A DNA stretch of 64,000 bases from positions 186,001-250,000 of the forward strand of contig NZ_JAGQBH010000003.1 in the NCBI RefSeq assembly GCF_024345535.1. Direction: 5' to 3'. This DNA comes from Cyanobium sp. N.Huapi 1H5. Lineage in GTDB: Bacteria; Cyanobacteriota; Cyanobacteriia; PCC-6307; Cyanobiaceae. Positions within the stretch are counted from its first letter, which is position 1; each line of letters opens with the position of its first letter. Below the pieces are notes generated by a model, which was given only the letters and a program-made list of their open reading frames with translations, searched no databases and was not told the origin of the DNA. Positions 1-11,400 of the stretch are shown piece after piece. A program made the translations under genes and the position numbers.

Positions 1-795
1 CTGCTGCCCTCGGATCCCCGCGACGAGCGCAGCGTGATGCTGGAGATCCGCGCCGGTGCCGGCGGCGATGAGGCCAGCCTCTGGGCGGGGGACCTGGCCC
101 GCATGTACGAGCGCTACGCCCAGGGCCAGGGCTGGCAGGTGCAGCCGGTGAGCGCCTCCGAGGCCGATCTCGGCGGCTACAAGGAACTGATCCTCGCCAT
201 CCGCGGCGACGGGGTCTACAGCCGGCTCAAGTTCGAGGCGGGCGTGCATCGTGTCCAGCGGGTCCCTGCCACCGAATCCCAGGGGCGGGTGCACACCTCC
301 ACCGCCACCGTGGCGGTGATGCCCGAAGCCGATCCGGTGGAGGTGCAGATCGACCCGGGGGATCTGGAGATCAGCACGGCCCGCTCCGGAGGCGCCGGCG
401 GCCAGAACGTCAACAAGGTGGAGACGGCGGTCGACCTGCTGCACAAGCCCACCGGCATCCGGGTGTTCTGCACCCAGGAGCGCTCCCAGCTGCAGAACCG
501 GGAGCGGGCCATGGAGATCCTGCGGGCCAAGCTCTACGAGCGCCAGCTGGCGGAGGCGAACGCCGCCGAGCGCTCCGTGCGCCGCGCCCAGGTGGGCAGC
601 GGCGACCGCAGCGAAAAGATCCGCACCTACAACGCCAAGGACAACCGGGTGACCGACCACCGACTGGGGCGGAACTTCTCCCTCGAGCCCGTGCTGGCCG
701 GCCAGATCGAGGACCTGATCGGGGCCTGCATCGCCGAGGAGCAGCGCCAGGGTCTGGAGGCCCTGGCCCTCGAGGCCACCGGGACCGTCGGCTGA
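1..795 (+). CDS. prfA: Peptide chain release factor 1, 5'-truncated by the window edge
   Basis: Class I release factor that reads UAA and UAG in the ribosomal A site and triggers peptidyl-tRNA hydrolysis. The reading frame is open from base 1 (it begins [12 protein letters not shown]), so the true start lies before the window. The RF1 codon-recognition tripeptide PAT is seen in [13 protein letters not shown] near bases 265-300. The catalytic GGQ loop ([12 protein letters not shown]) lies near bases 388-425. RF2 would carry SPF in place of PAT, so this is RF1. The C-terminal end is complete and normal. The following HNH gene is convergent with it. Confidence 0.97.
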   Translation: MLPSDPRDERSVMLEIRAGAGGDEASLWAGDLARMYERYAQGQGWQVQPVSASEADLGGYKELILAIRGDGVYSRLKFEAGVHRVQRVPATESQGRVHTSTATVAVMPEADPVEVQIDPGDLEISTARSGGAGGQNVNKVETAVDLLHKPTGIRVFCTQERSQLQNRERAMEILRAKLYERQLAEANAAERSVRRAQVGSGDRSEKIRTYNAKDNRVTDHRLGRNFSLEPVLAGQIEDLIGACIAEEQRQGLEALALEATGTVG

Positions 796-821
796 AGGGG
801 CCGGTGACTGCGCGAGTCGGG

Positions 822-1322
822 TCAGGCGCCGATCACGTACTTGGCCCACTCCTGGTGCTGGCCGGAGCGGATGCGGCGGTTGGCCTCGAAGCTCAGGCTG
901 CCCAGGGGCCGGCGGGGTTCCCGGGCCAGGGGCATGCCCGCCTCCCGCGGGGTGCGGTTGCCCTTGCGCACGTTGCAGGGCAGGCAGGCGGTGGTGACGT
1001 TCTCCCAGACGTCGGTGCCGCCCCGGCTGCGGGGCACCACATGGTCGATGGAGAGCTGCTCACCGCTGTAGCCGCAGTACTGGCAGGCGTGGCCGTCGCG
1101 ATGGAAGACGTTGCGGCGGGTGAGGGGGAGCGGCTTGTAGGGCACCCGCACGAACTGGCGCAGCCGGATCACCGTGGGCAGGAAATGGTCCGGACGGATC
1201 GTCCGCTCGGGGTCGTGCTCGAGCCCCTCGGCCTTCCCCTTGAGCAGCATCACCATGGCGCGCCGCCAGGTGGTGATGTTCAGCGGTTCGTAGGACGCAT
1301 TCAGAACGAGTACGTGGCCCAT
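822..1322 (-). CDS. HNH endonuclease family protein
   Basis: Small HNH nuclease, 166 aa from the chosen start, of a type conserved in cyanobacteria; its substrate is unknown. The HNH core is visible as CQYCGYSG, then LSIDHVVPRSRGG, then ENVTTACLPCNVRKG: a zinc-binding CxxC pair on each side of the catalytic His-containing strand. I chose the ATG that gives MGHVLVLNASYEPLN, the usual beginning of this family. The frame stays open upstream to ATGs at 1346 and 1379, but those extra residues look non-coding. It is divergent from alr, with which it shares a short intergenic region. Confidence 0.85.
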   Translation of the reverse strand: MGHVLVLNASYEPLNITTWRRAMVMLLKGKAEGLEHDPERTIRPDHFLPTVIRLRQFVRVPYKPLPLTRRNVFHRDGHACQYCGYSGEQLSIDHVVPRSRGGTDVWENVTTACLPCNVRKGNRTPREAGMPLAREPRRPLGSLSFEANRRIRSGQHQEWAKYVIGA

Positions 1323-1396
1323 TCCCGTCCGCTGGATACGCGGCATGCTAACGGGATTCCCATGATTTCCATGGTCCACTCCCTCAGGCGTCGCCC

Positions 1397-2620
<1,224 letters not shown>

Positions 2621-2638
2621 TAAGCTCGCTGGGCCACT

Positions 2639-2727
2639 GGAGAGGTGGCTGAGTGGTTGAAAGCGGCTCCCTGCTAAGGAGTTACAGGAGGCAACTTCTG
2701 TCGAGGGTTCGAATCCCTCCCTCTCCG
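2639..2727 (+). tRNA. tRNA-Ser(GCU)
   Basis: Class II tRNA with a long variable arm. Acceptor stem GGAGAGG (2639-2645) pairs with CCTCTCC (2720-2726), with discriminator G at 2727. The T arm is GAGGG-TTCGAAT-CCCTC (2703-2719). The anticodon loop CTGCTAA places anticodon GCT at 2673-2675, reading AGC/AGU. The long variable arm between about 2681 and 2702 is typical of Ser. CCA is not encoded. Confidence 0.96.
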
Positions 2728-2764
2728 TTCCAGGCCCTTCCCGGGCCCCCGTCGCCAGGTCCGC

Positions 2765-3415
2765 TCAGAGCCTGGCGACACCGCTCCAGCCCAGATAGGC
2801 CGCGAAGAGAAAGCACAGACCGCCATTGATCCGGCCCTGGTGGGCCAGGGTCCAGTGGCAGAGCTGCTCGAGGCGGGCCCGACCCCAGGCCCCTGTGAGC
2901 ACCAGGACCAGCGGCGGCAGCAGCGAAGGCGCCAGGGTGACCAGGCTCACCAGCAGCACCAGGGCGGCCAGGGGGCCGGCCGCCAGGCCGGAACGGGCCA
3001 GATCCTGCAGCGCCGGCAGGTAGAGCACCAGGGAGGTGAGGTTGCCGGCCATCAGGGCGATCCCCAGCCCGAAGGATCGGCCCAGGGACTGGCCCCCCGG
3101 GGCGGTGGAGGCCGGTGGCCCCTCACGGTGCAGGGCCCGGGCGCCGATGGCGACCAGCACGGCGGCCAGGACCAGCCGGACGCCGGCGGACACCGGATCG
3201 GCGCCGGCGGCGGCGCGGGTCGGCAGGGATCCCCCCGAGCCCAGACCCACCAGCGCCCAGCCCGCCACCACGACGGCGTTGCCGGCGACGTAGGCCCAGC
3301 TCTGACGCACACCGGACCCCGGCGCGGTGAGGGTGCGCATCTGTCCCACCAGCAGCATCGGGCTCACCGCCGCCCCCAGGGCGAGGGGAACCACATCGAG
3401 GGGCGGGGACGTCAC
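2765..3415 (-). CDS. GAP/Sap-family integral membrane protein
   Basis: A 216-aa hydrophobic protein with about six membrane helices. The N-terminal stretch PLALGAAVSPMLLVGQM and the central GLGIALMAGNLTSLVLYLPAL resemble the GAP (Sap, sulfolipid-1-addressing protein-like) family, related to LysE-type exporters. The substrate is unknown. It lies on the minus strand, 27 nt downstream of the serine hydrolase gene, so co-transcription is possible. Family assignment is by motif feel only. Confidence 0.6.
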   Translation of the reverse strand: MTSPPLDVVPLALGAAVSPMLLVGQMRTLTAPGSGVRQSWAYVAGNAVVVAGWALVGLGSGGSLPTRAAAGADPVSAGVRLVLAAVLVAIGARALHREGPPASTAPGGQSLGRSFGLGIALMAGNLTSLVLYLPALQDLARSGLAAGPLAALVLLVSLVTLAPSLLPPLVLVLTGAWGRARLEQLCHWTLAHQGRINGGLCFLFAAYLGWSGVARL

Positions 3416-3442
3416 GGGGGCGGAGCAGTCAGCGGAGCAGGG

Positions 3443-4375
3443 TCAGGCGTCCAGCAGGGCGGCGGCGATGGCCGGCAGCAGGGTCTCGTCGGAGGCCCGG
3501 ACCCGTCCCTCACTGAAGACCACCAGCAGCATCGGCGCCCTTCCCTCCACCTCCACATAGGCGGCGTCATGGCGTGCCTGGCTCATCCAGCCGGCCTTGC
3601 TCCACAGCCGGGCCCCCTCGGGCAGGCCGGCCCCGAGGAAGCCATCCACCTGGTTTTCGGGGTCGGCGGCCCGGGCCTGGGGGTCGAGGGAGCGGTGCAG
3701 CAGCGCCGTCATGCGGCGACAGGCCGGAGGGGAGACCGCCGCGCCGGCCATCACGGCGTGCAACAGGCGGGCCGTGACATCGGTGCTGAGGCGGTTGCGG
3801 TTCTCCAGCTGGGCGCCGTAGAAGTCCCGTTCGCGGCCATAGGGGCCCTCCGCCCAGGTCTTCTGGCAGGCGTTGACCCCCGCCACCTCGCTCCAGCCGA
3901 GACGGCCCAGCCAGTCGTTGACCACCTGGCGCTGGCGGCACCAGGCGGCATGCCGTTCCGGCGGCAGGGAAGGACCGCTGGTGGTGCCGCTGAGCAGATC
4001 CACCACCAGGCTGGTGGCATCGTTGCCCGAATCGCGCACCATGTCGGCCAGGGCCCGGCGCAGCTCCGGTCCGTCCTCGATCAGCTGGCGCTGCAGCCAG
4101 GCTTCGGCCGCCACCAGATAGACCAGCTTCACGACGCTGGCGGGATAGCGGGGCGTCGGACCCGCCCAGGAGGCGCCGGTCACCGTCCGGCCCCAGAATT
4201 CTTCCTCGCCCAGGCCCTCGGCCGCACCCACCAGGGAGTCGCCGTAACGGAGCCAGGTGACCGAGAGCTGCTCCCCCAGCCCCGGGCGCCCCTCCGCCTC
4301 CAGTCGGCCGATCAGCTGGCGGAGGGCCTCGCCCATGGCCGGATCCGGGCTGTAGAACGCCATCAGCGGCGGCAC
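3443..4375 (-). CDS. Serine hydrolase, class A beta-lactamase-like
   Basis: Penicillin-binding/beta-lactamase fold protein of 310 aa. The SxxK motif is S80-V-V-K83 (RYPASVVKLVYL). An SDN-like element follows in RDSGNDATSLV, and the KTG position reads SKAG near the C-terminus, so Thr is replaced by Ala. No clear signal peptide is seen. Such cyanobacterial proteins are usually annotated as serine hydrolases; true beta-lactamase activity is not implied. The start could instead be the ATG at 4363 (MAFYSPDP). Its start codon is only 6 nt from the divergent NlpC/P60 start. Confidence 0.75.
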   Translation of the reverse strand: MPPLMAFYSPDPAMGEALRQLIGRLEAEGRPGLGEQLSVTWLRYGDSLVGAAEGLGEEEFWGRTVTGASWAGPTPRYPASVVKLVYLVAAEAWLQRQLIEDGPELRRALADMVRDSGNDATSLVVDLLSGTTSGPSLPPERHAAWCRQRQVVNDWLGRLGWSEVAGVNACQKTWAEGPYGRERDFYGAQLENRNRLSTDVTARLLHAVMAGAAVSPPACRRMTALLHRSLDPQARAADPENQVDGFLGAGLPEGARLWSKAGWMSQARHDAAYVEVEGRAPMLLVVFSEGRVRASDETLLPAIAAALLDA

Positions 4376-4381
4376 CTTGCG

Positions 4382-5113
4382 ATGGCGACCTTAGGCACCC
4401 TGCCGGCGCCGGGCCGTGTCTGGACCCTGACCCGGCCGCTGCCGGCCTACAGCCGGCCCCAGGGCCCGGGGCTGGCCACCGAGATCCACGCGGGCCGGAG
4501 CCTGAGGGTGCTGGGGGCGGCCGCCGCCGCCGCCGAGCCCCGTCTGCGGGTCCGCCTGCACGAGGACGGCTACCCCTGCTGGGTGGAGGCGGCGGCCCTG
4601 GCGAGCCACGGGCACCAAGCGGCCTCGCCGCCGCCGCTGCCCCGCCTCGATCGCGAGCGGATCTCCGCCCGCCTGGAGGCGGTGCTCGCCTTCGCCGAGG
4701 CCGCCCGCCACCGCCCCAACCGCTACCTCTGGGGGGGCACCCTGGGGCCCGATTTCGACTGCTCGGGGCTGGTGCAGAACGCCTTCGCCCAGGCCGGCAT
4801 CTGGCTGCCCCGCGATGCCTACCTGCAGGAGCGCTTCTGCCGCCCGGTGGCCGTGGCCAGCGGCGTCACCAGCCTGCTGCTGCCGGGCGACCTGCTGTTC
4901 TTCGGCACCCCGCGGCGCTGCACCCACGTGGCCCTGCACCTGGGCGGTGGCCGCTACCTGCACAGCTCCGGGCGTCAGCACGGCCGCGACGGCATCGGCA
5001 TCGACGACCTGAACCCCCGCAACCGGGATCCGGTGGCGTGCCACTACCGGGGCGAGCTGCGGGGCGCGGGCCGGGTGATGCACAGCCACGACGGCAGCCC
5101 CCTGCCGCCCTGA
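4382..5113 (+). CDS. NlpC/P60 (C40) cell-wall endopeptidase with SH3-like N-terminus
   Basis: Probable gamma-D-Glu-diamino-acid endopeptidase acting on peptidoglycan peptides, 243 aa. The N-terminal ~75 residues look like a bacterial SH3 domain (WTLTRPLPAYSRP ... VRLHEDGYPCWV). The catalytic domain begins near residue 90, with nucleophile C127 in YLWGGTLGPDFDCSGLVQ and the catalytic His in CTHVALHLGGGRYLHSSG. LLPGDLLFFG is also typical of the family. I chose the ATG at 4382; the frame stays open far upstream, but that stretch is antisense to two other genes and non-coding in character. Confidence 0.88.
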   Translation: MATLGTLPAPGRVWTLTRPLPAYSRPQGPGLATEIHAGRSLRVLGAAAAAAEPRLRVRLHEDGYPCWVEAAALASHGHQAASPPPLPRLDRERISARLEAVLAFAEAARHRPNRYLWGGTLGPDFDCSGLVQNAFAQAGIWLPRDAYLQERFCRPVAVASGVTSLLLPGDLLFFGTPRRCTHVALHLGGGRYLHSSGRQHGRDGIGIDDLNPRNRDPVACHYRGELRGAGRVMHSHDGSPLPP

Positions 5114-5146
5114 GGTAAGTTCAGGCGAAGAGCCTGGGGATCGGTC

Positions 5147-6151
5147 ATGGCGGGGGCAGCCCTGGCCCACAGTCCGGAAATTTCCGTTCCCGAACTCCCC
5201 CCCGAACTCTCCGTCGTCGTCCCCCTCTACAACGAGGAGGAGAGCCTTCCCCATCTGGTGGAGAAGCTGCTGGCGGCCCTGCGGCCGCTGGGGCGCACCT
5301 TCGAGCTGGTCCTGGTGGATGACGGTTCCAGGGACGGCACCGCAGCGGTCCTGCGGGATCTGGCGGGCCGGGTGCCCGAACTGGTGGCGGTGCTGCTGCG
5401 GCGCAACTACGGGCAGACGGCCGCCATGGCCGCCGGTTTCGATGCCAGCAGCGGCGGAGTGATCGTCACCCTCGACGGGGACCTCCAGAACGATCCCGCC
5501 GACATCCCGATGCTGCTGGCCCGGCTGGAGCAGGACGAGCTGGACCTGGTGAGCGGCTGGCGGCACCAGCGCCAGGACGGGGCCCTGGACCGGCTGCTGC
5601 CCTCCCTGCTGGCCAACCGCCTGATCGCCCGGGTCACCGGGGTGCGCCTGCACGACTACGGCTGCTCCCTCAAGGCCTACCGGCGCGAGGTGGTCAGCGA
5701 CATGAACCTCTACGGGGAACTGCACCGCTTTCTGCCGGCCCTGGCCTTCATCGAAGGGGCCCGGATCGGTGAGGTGAGGGTGTCCCACCAGGCCCGCCGC
5801 TATGGCCGCAGCAAGTACGGCATCGACCGCACCTTCCGGGTGCTGATGGACCTGCTGACGGTCTGGTTCATGAAGCGGTTCCTGACCCGGCCGATGCACG
5901 TGTTCGGCTTCGCCGGCCTCCTGGCCCTGCTGTCGGGGCTGGCCATCGCCGCCTGGCTGGTGGGCGAAAAGCTGCTGCTGGGGGCCGACATCGGCAACCG
6001 TCCCCTGCTGCTGATGGCGGTGTTCGCGATCCTCAGTGGCGTGCAGCTGTTCAGCTTCGGGCTGCTGGCGGAACTGCAGATGCGCACCTATCACGAAAGC
6101 CAGGGCCGGCCCATCTACCGGGTGCGGGCGACCCTGCGCGGGGGCGGGTGA
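5147..6151 (+). CDS. Family 2 glycosyltransferase, polyprenyl-phosphate (DPM1/GtrB) type
   Basis: Inner-membrane GT2 enzyme of 334 aa, likely moving a sugar from a nucleotide donor to a polyprenyl phosphate. The GT-A core has LSVVVPLYNEEESLP near residue 22, LVDDGSRDGT, the NYGQTAAMAAGF stretch and the DxD-like TLDGDLQNDP. HDYGCSLKAYRREV and RRYGRSKYG are hallmarks of the DPM1/GtrB group. Two hydrophobic segments near the C-terminus (residues about 245-315) are membrane helices. The exact sugar and the final acceptor cannot be told. Confidence 0.88.
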   Translation: MAGAALAHSPEISVPELPPELSVVVPLYNEEESLPHLVEKLLAALRPLGRTFELVLVDDGSRDGTAAVLRDLAGRVPELVAVLLRRNYGQTAAMAAGFDASSGGVIVTLDGDLQNDPADIPMLLARLEQDELDLVSGWRHQRQDGALDRLLPSLLANRLIARVTGVRLHDYGCSLKAYRREVVSDMNLYGELHRFLPALAFIEGARIGEVRVSHQARRYGRSKYGIDRTFRVLMDLLTVWFMKRFLTRPMHVFGFAGLLALLSGLAIAAWLVGEKLLLGADIGNRPLLLMAVFAILSGVQLFSFGLLAELQMRTYHESQGRPIYRVRATLRGGG

Positions 6152-6260
6152 GCAGGGCGGCTGGGCGCGGCGGCTGAACTTTTATGTCGCCCCCCGCGTC
6201 CCCAAGAAGCCGGACAGGGCATGGTCCTTACAGTACCGGCGGTTCCTATTGGCCCAAGCC

Positions 6261-6377
6261 ATGACTGGTGAATTTGCCGTTGCCTGGATGCCCTCCGTGA
6301 TGGTTCCCCTGGTGGGAATCCTCGGCGCGGCGGTGGCCATGGCCCTGCTGTTCAACGTGATCGAGGCGACCGACTGA
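6261..6377 (+). CDS. psaI: Photosystem I reaction centre subunit VIII
   Basis: Single-helix PSI subunit of 38 aa, [19 protein letters not shown] followed by a hydrophobic segment and ending FNVIEATD. The length and the [11 protein letters not shown] core match PsaI, which sits beside PsaL at the trimerisation face. It is upstream of psaL on the same strand (92 nt gap), the usual picocyanobacterial pair. The frame is open upstream, but this ATG gives the correct family N-terminus. Confidence 0.95.
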   Translation: MTGEFAVAWMPSVMVPLVGILGAAVAMALLFNVIEATD

Positions 6378-6468
6378 CGCCGGCTCCTGCCCCAGCGTCT
6401 TTCGCCTCCCCCTCCGTCGATCACTGATCCGACGACCCCCGATCCGACGACCCCCCGATCCGCTTCCC

Positions 6469-6960
6469 ATGACCGTGACCCCCGTGGCCGACCCGACCGT
6501 CGGCAATCTGGCCACCCCCGTCAACAGCAGCTACTTCACCAAGGCCTTCCTGAACGCCCTGCCGGCCTACCGCCCGTCCCTCTCGCCCAACCGTCGCGGT
6601 CTTGAGGTGGGCATGGCCCACGGCTACCTGCTCTACGGCCCCTTCGCCTACACCGGCCCCCTGCGCGCCACCGAGTTCGCCAGCACCGCCGGCCTGCTCG
6701 CCGCCATCGGTCTGGTGTCGATCCTGACCATCTGCCTGTCGATCTACGGCACCGCCGGCAGCGGCCCCAACGTCCAGCCCCCCGACGCCACCATCGACAA
6801 CCCCCCGGCCGACCTGTTCACCAAAGCCGGCTGGGCGGAATTCGCCAGCGGTTTCTGGCTGGGTGGCTGCGGCGGCGCCGCCTTCGCCTGGTTCCTGTGC
6901 AGCACCGCCATCCAGTCGCCCCTGGCCAACATCGCCGGTGGCGTCTGGAGCGCCGGCTGA
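6469..6960 (+). CDS. psaL: Photosystem I reaction centre subunit XI
   Basis: PSI subunit of 163 aa needed for trimer formation. Recognised by [17 protein letters not shown] sequence (here [19 protein letters not shown]), the [17 protein letters not shown] helix and the C-terminal hydrophobic segment. Three membrane helices are expected. It is in the thylakoid membrane with the psaI product and forms an operon with psaI. A strong hairpin terminator follows at 7025. Confidence 0.96.
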   Translation: MTVTPVADPTVGNLATPVNSSYFTKAFLNALPAYRPSLSPNRRGLEVGMAHGYLLYGPFAYTGPLRATEFASTAGLLAAIGLVSILTICLSIYGTAGSGPNVQPPDATIDNPPADLFTKAGWAEFASGFWLGGCGGAAFAWFLCSTAIQSPLANIAGGVWSAG

Positions 6961-7024
6961 GTTCACCGTTGGTCAGCCATCCCCGGGTCCCGAACCCCGG
7001 GATGGTGGTCCAACCCTTTCCTGC

Positions 7025-7048
7025 AAGCCCTGCCTCGGCAGGGCTTTT
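7025..7048 (+). terminator. Rho-independent terminator of psaI-psaL
   Basis: Perfect stem AAGCCCTGC / GCAGGGCTT with loop CTCG, followed directly by a short T run. A weaker hairpin with an internal mismatch (6980-7005, CCATCCC / GGGATGG) lies just before it. Confidence 0.85.
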
Positions 7049-7121
7049 GTCATGGTCCAGCTCCTGACGGCGATCGCCGTGGCTGCCCCGATCGATCTGA
7101 CTGCCGCCCGGTGCCGTCCCC

Positions 7122-8375
7122 TCAACCGAAAGGCATTCCTGGTGACGCGACGAGGCGCTCGCTGAACACGGCCAGGTTCAGCACAAGGGTCAGCAGGGAA
7201 CAGATCAGAAACGTGATCTTCAGGGACCGTGGCGCCTGGGCGGCTCCGGCGGCTGCGGCGGACAGCACCACCAGCGGAATGAAGACCACGGCGAGATAGC
7301 GGGGACTGATGAATCGCAGCAGCAGCGGCGGCACAAGGGAAAGGAACGCCGCCGCACCCAGAAACCTCAGGCTGAGCTGGGTGGCTGCAGGAAAGGCCCC
7401 AAGGCGCCATGCCCGGAAAAAGGGAATCAGCATCAATCCCATGGTCTGCAGCACTGAAAAAAGACCGAAGGCGCCAGACACCAAGACAAAGTCAAGATAT
7501 TTCTTGGGGTACCGAAGCATCACCTCACTCACGGTGCGGGCCCCCGGGAACACCGAGCGCATCACATCCTGCCAATTCGCAGCGTTGGCAGCCAGCGATT
7601 CGGAGCCAACAGAAAACTGATGGGGGCTGAACATGAACACATAAGACGAGCCAAAGGTCCGCAGCCCCTTGACCGTCCTGACCATATCCATCCCATAGAG
7701 CTTGAATCCAGGAGCCATCAGCAACACCAGCCAGAAGGCCATCCCCAGCGGGATCTGCCATCGCATCCGGTTCTGGCGGAAATCCCACCAATACCAGACA
7801 GCACCCACCCCCAGGGAGCAGAGGAGCAACTGAATCTTTGAGAGCCCGAACAGGACCAGGAGGCCAGAGGACAGCAGCCGTGGCCACCCCAACCGCACGG
7901 ACAACATGAACAGGGCGAAGAACGAAGCCGCGATGATGTCACTGGAAGGCTCAGCGAACTGAAGGGCGGAGCTGGCAATGACGGAGAAGGCCAGAGCCTG
8001 GAAGATCCAGTGACGAATGAACAGCAGACAAAGCGAATAGGAGGATCCCAGAAATAAAAGGGTGGTGATGCACTTGGCATGCCAGTTGAGTGTCTCCGGA
8101 GCCGGAGAGACCACCAACTTGTAGAGGCCGATCAGCAGGCTGGCGGACACCCCGCCGGACCACTTGAAGCGGGGATACTGAAAGACCCAGCCCGTGGGCA
8201 GTCGTTCAAGGCGCAGATCTGCCCGCGTCACAAAGGACTGGTCCATGGGCCATTCGGACACCAGACCGCTCTGACTCAGGATCCCGGCAAACGAGACGAT
8301 GATGGCAATGACCAGAAGGAATGGCAGGCAACTCTTTCTGAACAAGCCCGGAAGATCCTGGGACTTTATCTGCAT
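7122..8375 (-). CDS. Multi-pass membrane protein of unknown function
   Basis: A 417-aa protein with roughly 9-11 hydrophobic helices from residue 15 to the end. Charged loops include FVTRADLRLERLPTGWVFQYPRFKW after the first helix, which resembles the large first loop of glycosyltransferase-39/mannosyltransferase-like membrane proteins, but no catalytic motif is certain. I chose ATG 8375 (MQIKSQDLPG); a TTG at 8450 in the same frame would overlap the end of the upstream giant gene. Its base composition is less G+C rich than its neighbours, which suggests a different origin. It lies just downstream of the exoenzyme genes on the same strand; whether it helps their export or surface attachment is unknown. 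Confidence 0.7.
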   Translation of the reverse strand: MQIKSQDLPGLFRKSCLPFLLVIAIIVSFAGILSQSGLVSEWPMDQSFVTRADLRLERLPTGWVFQYPRFKWSGGVSASLLIGLYKLVVSPAPETLNWHAKCITTLLFLGSSYSLCLLFIRHWIFQALAFSVIASSALQFAEPSSDIIAASFFALFMLSVRLGWPRLLSSGLLVLFGLSKIQLLLCSLGVGAVWYWWDFRQNRMRWQIPLGMAFWLVLLMAPGFKLYGMDMVRTVKGLRTFGSSYVFMFSPHQFSVGSESLAANAANWQDVMRSVFPGARTVSEVMLRYPKKYLDFVLVSGAFGLFSVLQTMGLMLIPFFRAWRLGAFPAATQLSLRFLGAAAFLSLVPPLLLRFISPRYLAVVFIPLVVLSAAAAGAAQAPRSLKITFLICSLLTLVLNLAVFSERLVASPGMPFG

Positions 8376-8442
8376 TTCCAGCCGGCAGCCGCAAGAGCGT
8401 AGCAGGCAAAAAAGCAGCCATCCACGCCCCGGGCCGATGGAG

Positions 8443-11400
8443 TCAGACAAGCTGGTTGAAGTTGAAGCCGATCACGTGGTCGTCGAAATCGCGATCACCA
8501 CCACCGAAGGTATCCTCCAGGCCGAACAGGTTGGTGCCCAGGGTCCGGAAGTGGCTGATGCCGTCGGCATTGGCTCCGGCATAGGCAAAGAAGGTGCGGC
8601 CCCTCACCTGGGCAAAGGGTGCCAGGAAGGAGGATTCCGTGATGGTGACCGATGTCACGCTGGACTGGTTGTCGCCCACCCGCAGTCCCTGGAGTTCGGT
8701 GACGAGGTTGTCGGCGCGCAGGGCGGCTTGGCGGTAGTTCGCCTCTCCGGGACGCACCAGGTTGCCGGCGGCATCGCGCACGGTGCCCTGGGCATCGAGG
8801 GCGCGGTAGAAACCGGTGATGGCATCGAAGTCGGCTTCCCGGCTGAGCACCACGGTGCCCTCGACCGCCTGGGCGGAGGAGAAGGCGGTGAAATCCAGGA
8901 CCGGGGCCAGGCCCTGCTCCTGGCCGATCAACGCATCGAGTCCCTGGTCGGTGTCGAGCAGATCGAGGGAGAGGCTCACACCGCTGGGGGAAGCGAAGCC
9001 CACCGAACGATCGGAGCCGGCCGGGGCGTCGGGGCTGAAGAAGCGCAGGCGTGCGTCAGTGGCGCTGGCGAGGTCGGTGAGGCTGGCGTCGACCACCTCG
9101 AAGAAGCGCACCGACTGGCCATGGACCAGAAGGATTTCGCGATCGAACGTGGTGCCCGCCGCCAGGGTGACGTCGCTGCTCTCCAGGGTGGAGAAGAGGG
9201 TCTGGGCGCGGGAGCGGATGGCCGCCAGATCGGCCAGGAGCGTGTCAGCGCTGGCCAGCTCGCCGGCCTCGAGCACCACGTAGCCGATCTGGTTGGAGCT
9301 GGCCGGCCGGCCGGACAGGGTGGCCCGCAGCACGAGACTGGCCGCCGCGTTGCCTTTGGACGGGTCCGCCACCGTGAGGGTGAGGGGATCGACACGCCGG
9401 AAGACGGGCGCCAGATCCACCGTCCCGACCGTCAGCGACTGCAGGATCTCGCCATCGGCCGCTGGACCCTGATCACCGGGGCCGCCATCGGCCAGAGAGA
9501 GGTGCAGGAACTCCGCGGCGCCATCGGCGTCGAGGTCATAGAAACGGGCACCGCCGCCCTGGCGCGGGTCGTAGGTCAGCGGGGTGGTCACGCCGGTGCC
9601 TGGGTCGGTGGCAACGGCGGCCCAGCGGCTGGAGGGGGTGTCGGCGAAAGGGGCCCCGACGGTCAGGACGGCGAGGTCGAAGCTGACCGTCGCCCGCTCC
9701 AGACCCGGGTCCAGATCGATGCCGAAATCCACGGAGCTTTCCCCGAAGCCCGCAGCGGGGGCCGGGGTCGGAACCACCTGGAAGGGGCGGTCGGCCTGGA
9801 AGCTCCCGCCCGTGATGGTGACGGCAATCGCTTCGGCATCGCCCCCGGGCGTGATAACCACCACGACCGGGTTGCCTGGATCGGATGGAGGGACCGCACC
9901 GATCGTCAGCGCCGGCGCGAAGGGCGTGATCGCCGTTCCATCGAAGAAGCCCAGCCGCAGGTTCAGGCTGGCCAGGTCGGCGGGGCCGAAGCCGGCGGGG
10001 GCCGTCACACTGAGGGTCGTGCCATCGGCGCGGATCCAGTCGGGGCCCTCGAGGACCACCAGCTGCAGGCTGTCGCCATCGGCATCGAGGCCGAGGGGGC
10101 CGAGGTTCTGAAGCACCTGGACACCGGGGATCAGGGTGAGGCTCGGCACACGCGATGGCGTGGCCAGCTCCGGTGCCGCATTCGCCTGGATGCCGGCCGC
10201 GGCCAGGGCCTGCCTGATCTGGGCCCAGCTGCCCTGGAGCGGCTGGCCATCGATGAAGGCCGTGTCCCGGCCCACTTCGAAGTCGCGGATCCGCAGCGGC
10301 GGGGCCGTCGTCACGGCAGCGGAGCTGTCGATCAGGAACTGATCGGCCTCGCGGTCCGCCAGGGCCGTGGCGGGCGCCAGCCCAGGGGTGGCGGCAGGAT
10401 CGATCAGGCGGCCGCCGATGACGACATCCCTGGCCTGGCCCAGGAAGAACTGGTCGCCGCCGCCGCCGCCCACCAGGACGTTGCCGCCGAGGCTTTCGGT
10501 GTTGAAGAACTGGTCGCTGCCGCCCCGGCCCTCGATGCGGGAGCCCACACCCACATAGACGCTGTCCGGCGCCTCTGAGCCGATCACCGTCACGTTGGCG
10601 AGCTGGATGCCCTGCTCGGGCACGGCCCCGTAGGCGGCCGGATCCAGCAGCAGGAGGTTGCCGCTGGTGTCCACCGCGGCGCCGAAGACCAGGTCGAGTT
10701 CCTTCCAGCCGGACTGCCAGAGGATCGGGCCGCCCCGCTCGGGCGCCAGCGCCAGGCTGAGATCCGCCGAACCGGTCACCGTCTCGATGGCCCAGACCGG
10801 CTGGTCGGTGATCGGGTCGGTGCCGGAGAGCAGGTGGAAAGCACCGTCGACCTTGTCAGTCGTCACGGTGAGATCGAGGAAGCCGCGCCGGTTCACATCG
10901 GCGTAGGCCAGTCCATTGATGTAGCCCATGAACAGACCATCGAGCCCATCGACGGCGGGGTAGTTCGCCCGGATGTAGGCATCGGCGCCGGGGAGATACT
11001 TTTCCAGCCCCGGCGAGGTGACCCCGGGGGTGGCGAACTCCAGGCCGGCCAGGCTGCCGGCGGGGCGGGTGCCCGCCGTCATCGTGTCGAGCACGCCGGC
11101 CCAGGCGTTGTGGGTGTCGCCGGCCAGGCTGATCAGCCGCTTGCCAAGGGCCAGGGCGCTCTGCAGGATCGTTTCCCGCTCCACCCCGTAGCCATCCCAG
11201 GCGTCGAGGTTGTAGGGGATCTTGCCGGCCTCGGCGAACAGGGCTTGCTCCGCCGGGGTCAGCTGGTTGAAGGGGGTCCCGGTGGCGAGCTTCTGCAGGG
11301 GGGCGGCGTACTTGTCGAGCAGGGCTGGGTTGCCGGCATCCAGCAGCAGCTCCGCCGGCACCGCCATCGACTGCATCAGCACCTGCTGGCCGAGCACCTG

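Noticed and set aside
2840..4381. Long plus-strand open frame running into the NlpC/P60 gene
   Set aside because: It is antisense to the GAP-family and serine hydrolase genes and has Gln/Gly/His/Arg-rich shadow composition. Only the part from ATG 4382 is convincing.
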